A DNA stretch of 32,448 nucleotides from Bradyrhizobium campsiandrae (lineage in GTDB: Bacteria > Pseudomonadota > Alphaproteobacteria > Rhizobiales > Xanthobacteraceae), in NCBI RefSeq assembly GCF_014529705.1, contig NZ_JAANIH010000086.1:1-32448 (forward strand). The letters run 5' to 3'. A program made the position numbers and the translations under genes. This document shows positions 6,586 through 14,856 of this stretch, piece by piece. The first letter of the stretch is position 1. Each line of letters starts with the position of its first letter. The notes beneath the pieces were generated by a model, which saw only the letters and a list, made by a program, of their open reading frames with translations, did no database searches and was not told the origin of the DNA.

Positions 6586-7755
6586 TCAAGCCCGCCACTC
6601 TTCGCGCACGCGCTCGTCGGACTCGTTGCTCAACGCGACCGACCTCATCGCCGCAAACTCATCCCGCGACACCAACTGCCCCAGCGCCCACACCGCGGCG
6701 CCACGCACCAGCGGGCTCGCATCGTCGAGCAATCGCCGCGCCTCCTCTGCGAGCGCAGCCTCGCCGGAATTGCCAATCGCAATCAGCACATTGCGCAGGA
6801 AGCGATCGCGGCCGATGCGCTTCACGGGTGACTTCGCGAACAGCGCGCGAAATGCAGCGTCGTCCAAACGCGCGAGCTCGGCAAGACCAGGCGCCCGCAA
6901 CTCATCCCGCGCGGCGAGTTTTGCTTCGCGTCCCTCCTGCGCAAACTTGTTCCACGGGCACGCCGCGAGGCAATCGTCGCAGCCATAGATGCGATTGCCG
7001 AGGGCCTTGCGAAACTCCTGCGGGATCGGTCCCTTGTTCTCGATGGTCAGATACGAGATGCAGCGCCGCGCATCGAGCTTGTAGGGAGCCGGGAATGCCG
7101 AGGTCGGGCAGATGTCGAGGCAGGCCCGACACGAGCCGCAATGATCGGTCTCGGCGGCGTCGCGCGGCAGCTCGAGCGTGGTGTAGATCGCGCCGAGAAA
7201 CAGCCACGAGCCGAATTCGCGCGAGACGAGGTTGGTGTGCTTGCCCTGCCAGCCGAGATGCGCGGCCTGCGCCAGCGGCTTCTCCATCACCGCGGCGGTG
7301 TCGACGAACACTTTGACTTCTGATGGCGCGGTCGCGACCAGCCAGCGCGCCAGCGCCTTCAATCGCTTCTTGATGAGGTCGTGATAATCGTCGCCCTGGG
7401 CATAGACCGAGATCGCCGCGCGCGTGCGCTGCTGCAGGATCGTGAGCGGATCGGAATCAGGACCGTAATTGACGCCGAGCATGATCACCGAGCGCACCTC
7501 CGCCCACAGCCCGCGCGGATCGAGGCGGCGCTCCGGCTGCGCGGCGAGCCAGTCCATGTCGCCATGGCCGCCCGAGGCGATGAATTCGAGGAAATGCGCG
7601 GCGGCCTTCTCGATCGTGCCTGATGCGGTGATGCCAATGCAGTCGAAGCCGAGCGCGTGCGCCTCGCGCGAAAGCCGAGCCTTCAGTTCCCCCGGATCGG
7701 AGTTCAGAAATCGAGGTCCACGTAGGTCCGCGAGGCCGGCACGCCCGCCAGCCAT
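6586..7755 (-). CDS. queG: Epoxyqueuosine reductase (start uncertain)
   Basis: About 389 aa from ATG at 7755; recognisable homology begins near 7707. QueG performs the last step of queuosine synthesis in tRNA, reducing epoxyqueuosine with a cobalamin and two [4Fe-4S] clusters. The N-domain holds LGFDCIGIT and VFVDTAAVMEKPLAQAAHLGW, where the family's catalytic Asp lies. The ferredoxin-like part has CGSCRACLDICP (about 205-216) and CDDCLAACPW (about 257-266). HEAT-like repeats end the protein. From ATG 7755 the gene overlaps fzlA by 52 bp. A CTG at 7707-7705 overlapping the fzlA TGA is the alternative start. No strong ribosome site decides it. Confidence 0.9.
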   Translation of the reverse strand: MAGGRAGLADLRGPRFLNSDPGELKARLSREAHALGFDCIGITASGTIEKAAAHFLEFIASGGHGDMDWLAAQPERRLDPRGLWAEVRSVIMLGVNYGPDSDPLTILQQRTRAAISVYAQGDDYHDLIKKRLKALARWLVATAPSEVKVFVDTAAVMEKPLAQAAHLGWQGKHTNLVSREFGSWLFLGAIYTTLELPRDAAETDHCGSCRACLDICPTSAFPAPYKLDARRCISYLTIENKGPIPQEFRKALGNRIYGCDDCLAACPWNKFAQEGREAKLAARDELRAPGLAELARLDDAAFRALFAKSPVKRIGRDRFLRNVLIAIGNSGEAALAEEARRLLDDASPLVRGAAVWALGQLVSRDEFAAMRSVALSNESDERVREEWRA

Positions 7756-8396
7756 TCGCTCAGCAGCGGACGGAACGACGGGCGGGATTTCACCCGCGCG
7801 TACCACGCCTTTGCCGCGTCGTCCTCGCTCCATGGCACGTCGCCCAGATAGTCGATCGCCGAGAGATGCGCCGCGGCGGCGAGATCCGCGTAGGTGGGCC
7901 GGTCGCCGGCCAGGAAGTTACGGGTCTGCGCCAGCCAGCCGATATAGGCGAGATGATAGCGCACGTTGGCCTTGGCGGCGCGCATCACGTCGGGTGAAGG
8001 CGGGCCGCCGCCATTGTCCTCGCTCATGAAGCGCTTGTAGATGCGCTCGGTGACGAGCGGGTGCGAGACTTCCTCGAAGAATTTTTCGTTGAACCAGGCC
8101 ATCAGCCGGCGCACCTCGACGCGCTCGGCGATCGTCTCCGGCATCAGGCGCTTAGGTCCCATCTCGGCGCCATAGGCCTCGTCGACATATTCGGCGATGA
8201 TGGCCGCGCCCGGAATCGGCGGCTGTTCATCGTCCACCAGGACGGGCGTCGTGCCGGCCGCGTTGAGCAGCAGAAATGCCTCGCGCCGTTCCCAGCTACG
8301 TTCCTCGACCAGCTTCAGTTCGAGCCCGTATTCGCCCGCGATCAGGCGGATGAAACGCGAATGCGGACAGAACGGATGATGAAACAGCGTAAACAT
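7704..8396 (-). CDS. fzlA: FzlA-like FtsZ-binding protein (glutathione S-transferase family)
   Basis: 230 aa. The N-terminal thioredoxin-like GST domain (MFTLFHHPFCPHSRFIRL, TTPVLVDDEQPPIPGAAII) is followed by an all-helical C-domain (YHLAYIGWLAQTRNFLAGDRPTYADLAAAAHLSAIDYLGDVPW, then RPSFRPLL) and the tail YVDLDF. The GDVPW region, RPSFRPLL and the acidic-aromatic tail match FzlA, the alphaproteobacterial GST-fold protein that binds FtsZ filaments and supports constriction, rather than detoxifying GSTs. AAAGG lies about 5 bases before the ATG. It overlaps the queG start and is divergent from uppP, whose product supplies the lipid carrier for wall synthesis. If not FzlA, it is still clearly a GST-family protein. 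Confidence 0.78.
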   Translation of the reverse strand: MFTLFHHPFCPHSRFIRLIAGEYGLELKLVEERSWERREAFLLLNAAGTTPVLVDDEQPPIPGAAIIAEYVDEAYGAEMGPKRLMPETIAERVEVRRLMAWFNEKFFEEVSHPLVTERIYKRFMSEDNGGGPPSPDVMRAAKANVRYHLAYIGWLAQTRNFLAGDRPTYADLAAAAHLSAIDYLGDVPWSEDDAAKAWYARVKSRPSFRPLLSEWLAGVPASRTYVDLDF

Positions 8397-8565
8397 GAAG
8401 CCTTTGACTATTTGATGGTGCTTAAGAATCCATCAATGTTTGTGCGGCGCCACACTAGTCCTTCAAATCAGCGAGGCAAGGACGCGTTAGCGCATTTTGC
8501 GATTGCGAGCGAGGGACGAATAGGCGAGAAGAACCCCGCTTTTCCAGCGGAAATGGACCGTAAAT

Positions 8566-9372
8566 ATGTCAGATACAATACGGGCAGTGATCCTTGGCAT
8601 CATCGAGGGTGTGACCGAGTTCCTTCCCGTATCCTCGACCGGCCATCTCCTGCTCGCGGAACGCTTCTTCGGCCTCGGCGAGGGCGCCTTCTGGGATTCG
8701 TTTACGGTTTTGATCCAGTTGGGCGCGATCCTCGCGATCGTCGGGCTCTACTTCAAGAAGCTGTGGGATGTCGCGATCGGCATGTTCACGGGCGATGCCT
8801 ATGCGCGCCGCTTCGTGATCGGCGTGCTGGTGGCGTTCCTGCCCGCTGTCGTTGTCGGCCTCATCGCCGGCAAATACATCAAGAGCGTGCTGTTCAACCC
8901 GTGGGTCGTCTGCTTCACGCTGATCGTCGGCGGCGCCATCCTGCTCTGGATCGACCGGCTCGATCTCAAGCCGCGCGAGCATGACGCCACCAAGTTTCCG
9001 CTGCTGATGTACCTCTATATCGGCATCGCGCAGTGCGTGGCGATGATTCCGGGCGTATCGCGCTCCGGCGCCAGCATCGTCGCCGCCATGTTGCTCGGTG
9101 CCGACAAGCGCGCGGCGGCGGAGTTCTCGTTCTTCCTCGCCATCCCCACCATGATCGGCGCGTTCGCCTACGACTTCTACAAGAACCGCTCGGAGATGAC
9201 GATGGACCACATGGGCATCGTCGCGATCGGCTTCGTGGTGTCGTTCATCACCGCGATCATCGTGGTCAAGACGTTCCTGGAATACGTCACCCGCCACGGC
9301 TTTGCGGTGTTCGCCTGGTGGCGCGTCATCGTCGGCACGCTCGGCCTGATCGCGCTGGCGCTTGGCCGTTAA
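8566..9372 (+). CDS. uppP: Undecaprenyl-diphosphate phosphatase
   Basis: 268 aa, standard length for UppP/BacA. This integral membrane enzyme dephosphorylates undecaprenyl diphosphate to recycle the lipid carrier for peptidoglycan and polysaccharide synthesis, and confers bacitracin tolerance. Motif 1 EGVTEFLPVSSTGH is at residues 14-27 and motif 2 PGVSRSGASI near 160-170. Several hydrophobic segments run through to the C-terminus. The start is ATG 8566 (MSDTIRAVILG). The 169-bp gap to divergent fzlA probably holds both promoters, but I see no confident boxes. The next gene downstream is a DprE1-like oxidase acting on polyprenyl-linked sugar, which suits the context. Confidence 0.96.
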   Translation: MSDTIRAVILGIIEGVTEFLPVSSTGHLLLAERFFGLGEGAFWDSFTVLIQLGAILAIVGLYFKKLWDVAIGMFTGDAYARRFVIGVLVAFLPAVVVGLIAGKYIKSVLFNPWVVCFTLIVGGAILLWIDRLDLKPREHDATKFPLLMYLYIGIAQCVAMIPGVSRSGASIVAAMLLGADKRAAAEFSFFLAIPTMIGAFAYDFYKNRSEMTMDHMGIVAIGFVVSFITAIIVVKTFLEYVTRHGFAVFAWWRVIVGTLGLIALALGR

Positions 9373-9459
9373 CCTTTGCTGACGCGCCTCAACGCAATAT
9401 CAGCTTTTCGCCGCTAGGCAGTTCCCTGGAGCGGGCTGGCCCGCGAGCGGAGCTGAACG

Positions 9460-10785
9460 ATGACGGCAGTCAGCGGCTGGGGGCGCTTCCCGGTCGTCGA
9501 TAGCGAAGTGGTGCGGCCGCGCTCGTTCGGGGCGGTGGCCGAGGCTGTCGTCGCCGGCTCGGTGGCGCGAGGCAACGGCCGCGCCTATGGCGATGCCGCA
9601 ATCGGCGCCGTCAGGACCATCGGCATGACCGGGTTCGACCGGATCAGGTCGTTCGATCCGGCGACCGGCCGCATTCGCGTTGAGGCTGGCGTGCTGCTGT
9701 CCGACCTGATCGACACCTTTGGCCCGCGCGGCTTCCTGCCTTTCGTTGTTCCCGGCACGCGCTTCGTCTCGGTCGGCGGCGCCATTGCCGCGGACGTTCA
9801 CGGCAAGAACCATCATGGCGAGGGCGGTTTCGGCCGCTATGTCGACAGCATCCTGCTGCGCACAGGGGCGGGCGAAACCATCGAGATCTCGCGTGAGCAA
9901 CATTCCGACGCGTTCTTCGCAACCGTCGGCGGCATGGGCCTCACCGGCGTGATCCTCGAAGCCACGATGCGGCTGCGTCCCGTCGTATCAGGCTGGATCC
10001 GCGAGCGCGTGATTGCGGCGTCCGATCTCGATGCCGCGATGCGCGCGCTCGAGGCCAGCAACTCTTCGACCTATTCGGTGGCGTGGATCGATTGCGTGGC
10101 GCGCGGGCGCGATCTCGGCCGCTCGCTGATCTATCTCGGTGAGCATGCCCGCACCGACGAGCTTCCTGAAGCCGCCGATCGATTTCCCGTCGGCGGGAAT
10201 CCCGGGCTCGCCGTCCCCGTCGACCTGCCGTCGATGACGCTGAATCGCTTTGGCGTCCGCGCCTTCAACGAGATCTACTACCGCATGGGCGCAAGGCGTG
10301 CCGGCAGCGAGCACGTGGTCTCGCTTTATCCCTATTTTTTTCCGCTCGACAGCATAGCCGGCTGGAATCGCATCTACGGCCGGCGCGGCTTCGTCCAGCA
10401 TCAATGCGTGATTCCGGAAGCTGCCGCGCGCGCCGTGCTCGGCGACATCCTCGATCGTATCTCGAAGCGAGGCGATGCCTCGTTCCTCGCGGTGCTGAAG
10501 AAGCTCGGCCATGGCGATGGCCTGCTGTCGTTTCCGCTGCCGGGCTACACGCTGGCGCTGGATTTCCCGGTCAAGGGCGACATCCTGAATTTCCTAGACG
10601 AGATCGATCGTCTCGTCGTCGCCGCCGGTGGCCGGCTCTATCTCGCCAAGGACGCGCGGCAATCGCGCGCGACCTTCGAGGCCGGCTATCCCGCGTTGTC
10701 GCGCTTCAAGGCGATCCGCAAATCGCTCGATCCCGCCGGCAACATCCGCTCGAAACTGTCGCAACGCCTGTTCGATGAGGTTTAA
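9460..10785 (+). CDS. FAD-dependent oxidase, DprE1-like (polyprenyl-phosphoryl-ribose 2-oxidase)
   Basis: 441 aa, close to mycobacterial DprE1. The FAD domain shows ARGNGRAYGDAA, VPGTRFVSVGGAIAADVHGKNHH (the GKNHH block carries the flavin-contacting His) and GGMGLTGVI. The substrate domain shows LLSFPLPGYTLALDF and GGRLYLAKDAR, whose Lys397 matches the catalytic Lys of DprE1. The position of the drug-reactive Cys387 of DprE1 is Ala366 here. DprE1 oxidises decaprenyl-phosphoryl-ribose at C2 so that DprE2 can reduce it to the arabinose form. GGAG lies about 8 bases before the ATG. The DprE2-like SDR follows after 3 bp. Family assignment is firm. The actual lipid and sugar are inferred. Confidence 0.85.
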   Translation: MTAVSGWGRFPVVDSEVVRPRSFGAVAEAVVAGSVARGNGRAYGDAAIGAVRTIGMTGFDRIRSFDPATGRIRVEAGVLLSDLIDTFGPRGFLPFVVPGTRFVSVGGAIAADVHGKNHHGEGGFGRYVDSILLRTGAGETIEISREQHSDAFFATVGGMGLTGVILEATMRLRPVVSGWIRERVIAASDLDAAMRALEASNSSTYSVAWIDCVARGRDLGRSLIYLGEHARTDELPEAADRFPVGGNPGLAVPVDLPSMTLNRFGVRAFNEIYYRMGARRAGSEHVVSLYPYFFPLDSIAGWNRIYGRRGFVQHQCVIPEAAARAVLGDILDRISKRGDASFLAVLKKLGHGDGLLSFPLPGYTLALDFPVKGDILNFLDEIDRLVVAAGGRLYLAKDARQSRATFEAGYPALSRFKAIRKSLDPAGNIRSKLSQRLFDEV

Positions 10786-10788
10786 GCC

Positions 10789-11529
10789 GTGACGTCACGC
10801 AAATCCGTTCTGGTGCTCGGTGGCTCCTCCGATATCGGCCGCGCCACGGCGCGCGCCTTTGCCAAGGCGGGTTACGATGTCGCCCTCGCCGGCCGCGATG
10901 CCGCGGCGCTTTCGCCTGACGCCGCCGATCTGCACGCACGCTACGCGATCGAAGCGAGCACGCAGGTCTTCGACGTGCTCGACATCGCTTCCTTCGAGAG
11001 CTTTGTCGCCGGCCTTCCCGCTTTGCCCGACGTCGTCATCTCGATCGTCGGTCTGTTGGGCGTGCAGCAAGATGCCGAGAGCGATCTCGTCCACGCCACC
11101 ACGATCATGCGTTCCAACTATGAGGGACCGTCGCTGATCCTCGGCCTGTTTGCGCAAAAATTTCTCGGCCGCGGCCACGGCACTGTTGTCGGCGTGTCGT
11201 CGGTGGCCGGCGATCGCGGCCGCGCCTCGAACTATGTCTACGGCTCGGCGAAGGCAGGCTTCTCCGCCTTCCTCTCGGGCCTGCGCGCGCGTGCCAGCCG
11301 CGGCGGCGTGCACGTCGTCACGGTCAAGCCCGGCTTCGTGCGCACCAAGATGACCGAGGGCATGAAGCTGATCGGCCCGCTCACCGTCGAGGCGCCTGTC
11401 GTCGGCGATGCGATCCTCGGCGCCGTCGAGAACAAGACCGACGTCATCTATGTCAGCGGCATCTGGCGACTCGTGATGCTGATCATCAAGACGCTGCCGG
11501 AGGCGGTGTTCAAGAAACTGAAGTTTTGA
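10789..11529 (+). CDS. Short-chain dehydrogenase, DprE2-like (2-keto reductase)
   Basis: 246 aa. GTG at 10789 lies 3 bases after the stop of the DprE1-like gene, with GAGG upstream. The Rossmann motif is VLVLGGSSDIGRATA. The active site has SS (SSVAGDRG) and YxxxK in YVYGSAKAG. PGFVRTKMT and a hydrophobic C-terminus (WRLVMLIIKTLPEAVFKKL), typical of DprE2, follow. DprE2 reduces the keto intermediate made by DprE1 to decaprenyl-phosphoryl-arabinose using NADH. Tight coupling to a DprE1-like gene supports the same two-step epimerisation here. Other SDR roles cannot be ruled out from sequence alone. Confidence 0.82.
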   Translation: MTSRKSVLVLGGSSDIGRATARAFAKAGYDVALAGRDAAALSPDAADLHARYAIEASTQVFDVLDIASFESFVAGLPALPDVVISIVGLLGVQQDAESDLVHATTIMRSNYEGPSLILGLFAQKFLGRGHGTVVGVSSVAGDRGRASNYVYGSAKAGFSAFLSGLRARASRGGVHVVTVKPGFVRTKMTEGMKLIGPLTVEAPVVGDAILGAVENKTDVIYVSGIWRLVMLIIKTLPEAVFKKLKF

Positions 11530-11580
11530 AATGCCGCCGCACTGACGGTGCGCTCCCTCGCCCCGCTCGTCCCACAAACT

Positions 11581-11666
11581 CGTCATGCCCGGGCTTGTCC
11601 CGGGCATCCACGTCTTGCTGCAATTGCGGATACGCGTGGATGGCCGGGTCAAGCCCGGCCATGACG
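11581..11666. repeat. Bradyrhizobium-type palindromic intergenic repeat
   Basis: The element runs from CGTCATGCCCGGGC to GCCCGGCCATGACG. It contains an inner hairpin (GCCCGGG / CCCGGGC around CTTGT) and matching outer arms (CGTCATG / CATGACG). It sits between two converging genes and may serve as a bidirectional transcription stop. This family is abundant in Bradyrhizobium genomes. Confidence 0.8.
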
Positions 11667-11682
11667 GCGGAGAGAGTGGGGC

Positions 11683-12648
11683 TCACACGCCCATGCGCTG
11701 GAACTGACCCTGCGGGCGGAAGCGCCAGAGATATTGTGGGGCGATCGCTTCCAGCGAATCGGCCGTGATGCCGAGGCCTTCCAGCGTCAGGCCGGCGGCC
11801 TTGGCCGCATCCGATACGACATTGTCGCGCTCGAGCAGCGTCACCTGGTCCGGCGTCAGCTTGAACGCGCCCGGGGCGAATTGCAGGAAGGCGGCCTTGA
11901 GGCGCGCGAGGCCGAACGACAGCGGCACCAGCATCCGCTCGCGGTCGGTGATCTCGAGGATCGCCTCGATGATCTCGCGCATGGTCAGCACTTCCGGGCC
12001 GCCGAGCTCGTAAGTCGCGCCCGCCTTGGCCTTGCCGTCGACCGCGTCCGCAATCGCGGTGGCGACGTCGCCAACATAGACCGGCTGCATCTTCGTCTCG
12101 CCGCCGATCAGCGGCAGCACCGGCGACATCCGCGCCAGGGCCGCAAAGCGGTTGGTGAACTGGTCCTCGGGGCCGAACATCACGGAGGGACGGAAGATCG
12201 TCGCCGACGGCACGGCAGCCGTCACCGCCGCCTCGCCGGCCGCCTTGGCCTTGGCATAGCGCGAGGGCGAATCGGCATCGGCGCCGATCGCCGAGACATG
12301 CACCAGGCTGGCGCCTGCGGCGGCAGCCGCCTTGGCGACGGTCTCGGCGCCCTTGGCCTGAACGGCGTCAAACGTCTGGGCGCCCCCCTCAGCGAGGATG
12401 CCGACCAGGTTGATCACGACGTGCGAATCACGCACCGCCGCCTCGACTGATCCAGGGTAGCGCAGGTTCGCCTGGATGGTGTGGACCTGGCCGACCTTGC
12501 CCGAGGGCTGGAGGTATCCGGCGAGTTCCGGCCGCCGCACCGCAACCCTGACGCGGTAATCCCGCCGGCACAGCGCGCGGACCACATTCCGGCCCAAAAA
12601 CCCCGATCCGCCGAAAACCGTGACGAGCGTTTCCAGATTCGATGCCAT
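11683..12648 (-). CDS. NDUFA9-like atypical short-chain dehydrogenase (complex I-associated family)
   Basis: 321 aa. ATG at 12648-12646 is chosen because AGGA lies 8 bases upstream and the NAD(P)-binding motif VTVFGGSGFLGRNVV begins at once. Further in are VNLVGIL, LVHVSAIGAD, the SxYxxxK-like SPSRYAKAKAAGE and IFRPSVMFGPEDQF, as in the NDUFA9 accessory subunit of complex I and its bacterial relatives. Bacterial members are often near quinone or envelope genes, but their job is not settled. It converges with the DprE2-like gene across a palindromic repeat and is divergent from tRNA-Leu. Confidence 0.85.
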   Translation of the reverse strand: MASNLETLVTVFGGSGFLGRNVVRALCRRDYRVRVAVRRPELAGYLQPSGKVGQVHTIQANLRYPGSVEAAVRDSHVVINLVGILAEGGAQTFDAVQAKGAETVAKAAAAAGASLVHVSAIGADADSPSRYAKAKAAGEAAVTAAVPSATIFRPSVMFGPEDQFTNRFAALARMSPVLPLIGGETKMQPVYVGDVATAIADAVDGKAKAGATYELGGPEVLTMREIIEAILEITDRERMLVPLSFGLARLKAAFLQFAPGAFKLTPDQVTLLERDNVVSDAAKAAGLTLEGLGITADSLEAIAPQYLWRFRPQGQFQRMGV

Positions 12649-12733
12649 GGCTGCGTTCCTGCGGAAGAGATGCGTGATATCAGGCTTGTATCGGCCCGGT
12701 TTGCATTGCGCAATCGGCATCCAGAACCATGAA

Positions 12734-12762
12734 TTGACAACGGCGTCACCGAACCGTAGTAA
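12734..12762 (+). promoter_or_regulatory. Probable promoter of tRNA-Leu
   Basis: TTGACA at 12734-12739, a 17-base spacer, then TAGTAA at 12757-12762. This is followed about 25 bases later by the tRNA 5' end. The -35 box is perfect and the -10 is weak, which is usual in alphaproteobacteria. Confidence 0.5.
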
Positions 12763-12786
12763 CCGCCTCCGTGCCCCAAACGGCAT

Positions 12787-12873
<87 letters not shown>

Positions 12874-13263
12874 TCTCGTTGAGATGTGCTTGATTTCGTT
12901 GGTGTGTCTCTAACAACGCGGGGCGTTCGCCCGTCTCACCGGGTTACTGGGCGGGCGGGTTAGGTCGACCAACATTTCTTTCCTCGATATCTGATCCTGC
13001 CTGTTCGATAGGTCCGCTGTTTCGTGCGCGGACGTATCCAAGCGGGCCGATTCTCACGATCCAGCCCGCGGTGCTGGGTGTGAATGACCTCGATCGTGCG
13101 CCCACTGACACGATCGCTGCTGCGCAGCATGTTTTGATCTGCGGACGCAGTCACACCGACGTGACGCGGATCGTTCTTTGCCTCTTCCACAAAGCACTTT
13201 ATAGTAGTCTAGCGATAATGAAACACCTTTCGGATGTGTCTCCTCGAACATAATGGTGGAAGC
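12874..13263 (+). other. 390-bp region without a gene, with a possible promoter
   Basis: No convincing coding sequence is visible on either strand. GC-rich inverted segments lie at about 12915-12960 and may end tRNA transcription. A promoter-like pair TTGCCT (13178-13183), 16 bases, TATAGT (13200-13205) lies about 60 bases before the mono-heme protein gene. I see no direct copy of the tRNA 3' end. Confidence 0.4.
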
Positions 13264-14757
13264 ATGTTTCGCGATCTTTGTATTTCGACCGTCATTTGTG
13301 GATTGTCCGCCATCGTCCCGGCAGTTGCGTACGCGCAGCAGCCCCGGCCTTTCACGGCAGGCCCCGAAGCGCTAGCCATTCCGAAAGATCCGTTCGTTGC
13401 CAACAATGGGCAAATTCCCCCCGCCGGGCAGTACAGCGGCCCAATGTTCACCCTCAGCCACGATTGGCCAAGCCGACCCCTGCCACCGATCAAGAATCCT
13501 CCTTGGTCGAAAGCAATTGGCGGCGGTTTGATTACCACGACGAACGCGGCGGCCTACGTTGCGGCGCTAAAGGAGTATGTCGGGCCCGCGGCGCGCAAGC
13601 TGATTCTCGACTACGCAAACTGGGATGCGAAGAAAGCGGGTTGGTACAATGAGCCATGGCTTGGCTCTGTTCGTGAAAGCATTCACGGCACCTATCCCGC
13701 CGGGCAGTTCGGTCCGGACATATTTCCCGATACTGGGCTGAAGGTGACGTTCGATACCCACGTGCTCACCTACTATGACGAACGGGCTGCGCACTCCCTC
13801 TATAGGGTATGGAAGGCAACCGCGATGAAGCCCGAGATCGAGACGGCGAACTTTCAGTTCGACGAGGGCGCTGTCATCGTCAAGGCCGCGGTCTTCGTCT
13901 CAGATGATCCGAAGCAACAGACCAATTGGTGGGCGGCAGCGAGCGGCGCGCCGCAATGGCCGCTCTACCTGAGCATACCCTCCAGCGCCAAGCCGACACC
14001 GCCTCCTGCGGTGATCACCGGCGCTGTTATGCAGTTCGATATCATCGTGAAAGATACGGCCTCGTCGCCAAAGACCGGTTGGGTGTTTTCGACGCTGGTC
14101 TATGACACCAACGCGCCAGGAGATGGTTGGGACAAGATGGTGCCGCTCGGTGCGATGTGGGGCAACGACCCAGGCGCCGACTCGTCACGCGTTCCGCCGC
14201 CGCCATTGCGCGAGAACTGGATCAACCCCGCGGCGCCGAAATATTCCACCCAGACGCTGGGCTGGGGTGGGCGACTGTCCGGACCGAATGACGGCGCAAG
14301 AAATGATATTCAAGTCGGGCAGACCGTCATGAAGAATGCGCCCAATTCCTCCTGCATGAGCTGTCATTCGCCCGCAGAGTGGAGCGTTACGCAGCACAAG
14401 ATGCTCAGCTTCCTGTTGCCGTCGTATCCGAATCCAAACCCGGACGGGCCGCCGTTCAAAACCTGCCCCGATGGTAAGCCGAGTGATCCCTATATCTGTT
14501 CGCCGGCCCCGGGATCGGCGGATTGGTCGCGCTGGTTCCAAGATCGCAGCGGGACCCAACCGATCGACGCCGGTTCGATTGCGACCGACTACGATATGGT
14601 CTTTGCGTTCAAGTCGCTTCCAATGTGGTGGCGCGCGACCGGTCCATCGGGTCAGTCAGCTCCGTTCTCCATGCGCCTCTTCCGAGCTGGCGTCAGCGAG
14701 CCGCAGGAGTTCAACGAGTATTCCGGCGCGCCTCTGAGGAAGCCAAACCAAAACTGA
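13264..14757 (+). CDS. Secreted mono-heme c-type protein, unknown function
   Basis: 497 aa. ATG at 13264 has GGTGGA upstream and starts a signal peptide (LCISTVICGLSAIVPAVAYAQ). The long N-terminal part has no catalytic motif I know. It includes FPDTGLKVTFDTHVLTYY, FQFDEGAVIVKAAVFV, GWVFSTLVYD and MWGNDPG. A single heme-binding CMSCH (Cys364, Cys367, His368) lies in NAPNSSCMSCHSPAEW, so a covalently bound heme c in the periplasm is expected. It resembles uncharacterised secreted proteobacterial proteins ending in such a site. Base composition is lower in GC than its neighbours (30, 37 and 32 G/C in three 60-base blocks counted by hand), suggesting transfer. It converges with the GlxA-type regulator. 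Confidence 0.75.
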   Translation: MFRDLCISTVICGLSAIVPAVAYAQQPRPFTAGPEALAIPKDPFVANNGQIPPAGQYSGPMFTLSHDWPSRPLPPIKNPPWSKAIGGGLITTTNAAAYVAALKEYVGPAARKLILDYANWDAKKAGWYNEPWLGSVRESIHGTYPAGQFGPDIFPDTGLKVTFDTHVLTYYDERAAHSLYRVWKATAMKPEIETANFQFDEGAVIVKAAVFVSDDPKQQTNWWAAASGAPQWPLYLSIPSSAKPTPPPAVITGAVMQFDIIVKDTASSPKTGWVFSTLVYDTNAPGDGWDKMVPLGAMWGNDPGADSSRVPPPPLRENWINPAAPKYSTQTLGWGGRLSGPNDGARNDIQVGQTVMKNAPNSSCMSCHSPAEWSVTQHKMLSFLLPSYPNPNPDGPPFKTCPDGKPSDPYICSPAPGSADWSRWFQDRSGTQPIDAGSIATDYDMVFAFKSLPMWWRATGPSGQSAPFSMRLFRAGVSEPQEFNEYSGAPLRKPNQN

Positions 14758-14777
14758 CCGGAGCCGCGCTGGCTTTG

Positions 14778-14836
14778 ATCGGGATCCCCGATATCGGCGC
14801 GCGACGGAATCATCCTCGGTCAGGTGGGCCCTGACC
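14778..14836. terminator. Two hairpins between convergent genes
   Basis: ATCGGG/CCCGAT (14778-14792, 3-base loop) and GGTCAGG/CCTGACC (14818-14836, 5-base loop) lie in the 99-bp gap between two stop codons. Neither has a T-run, so termination is only suggested by position. Confidence 0.35.
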
Positions 14837-14856
14837 CAGCAATGCCTGAAGGTCCA

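Noticed and set aside
12649..12786. Extension of the NDUFA9-like gene by 46 codons to a start near the tRNA
   Set aside because: AGGA and the Rossmann motif support the ATG at 12648, and the extension would run over the tRNA promoter.
12960..13251. Two overlapping minus-strand frames of 65-76 codons
   Set aside because: No ribosome site, no recognisable domain, and basic residue-rich composition typical of non-coding frames.
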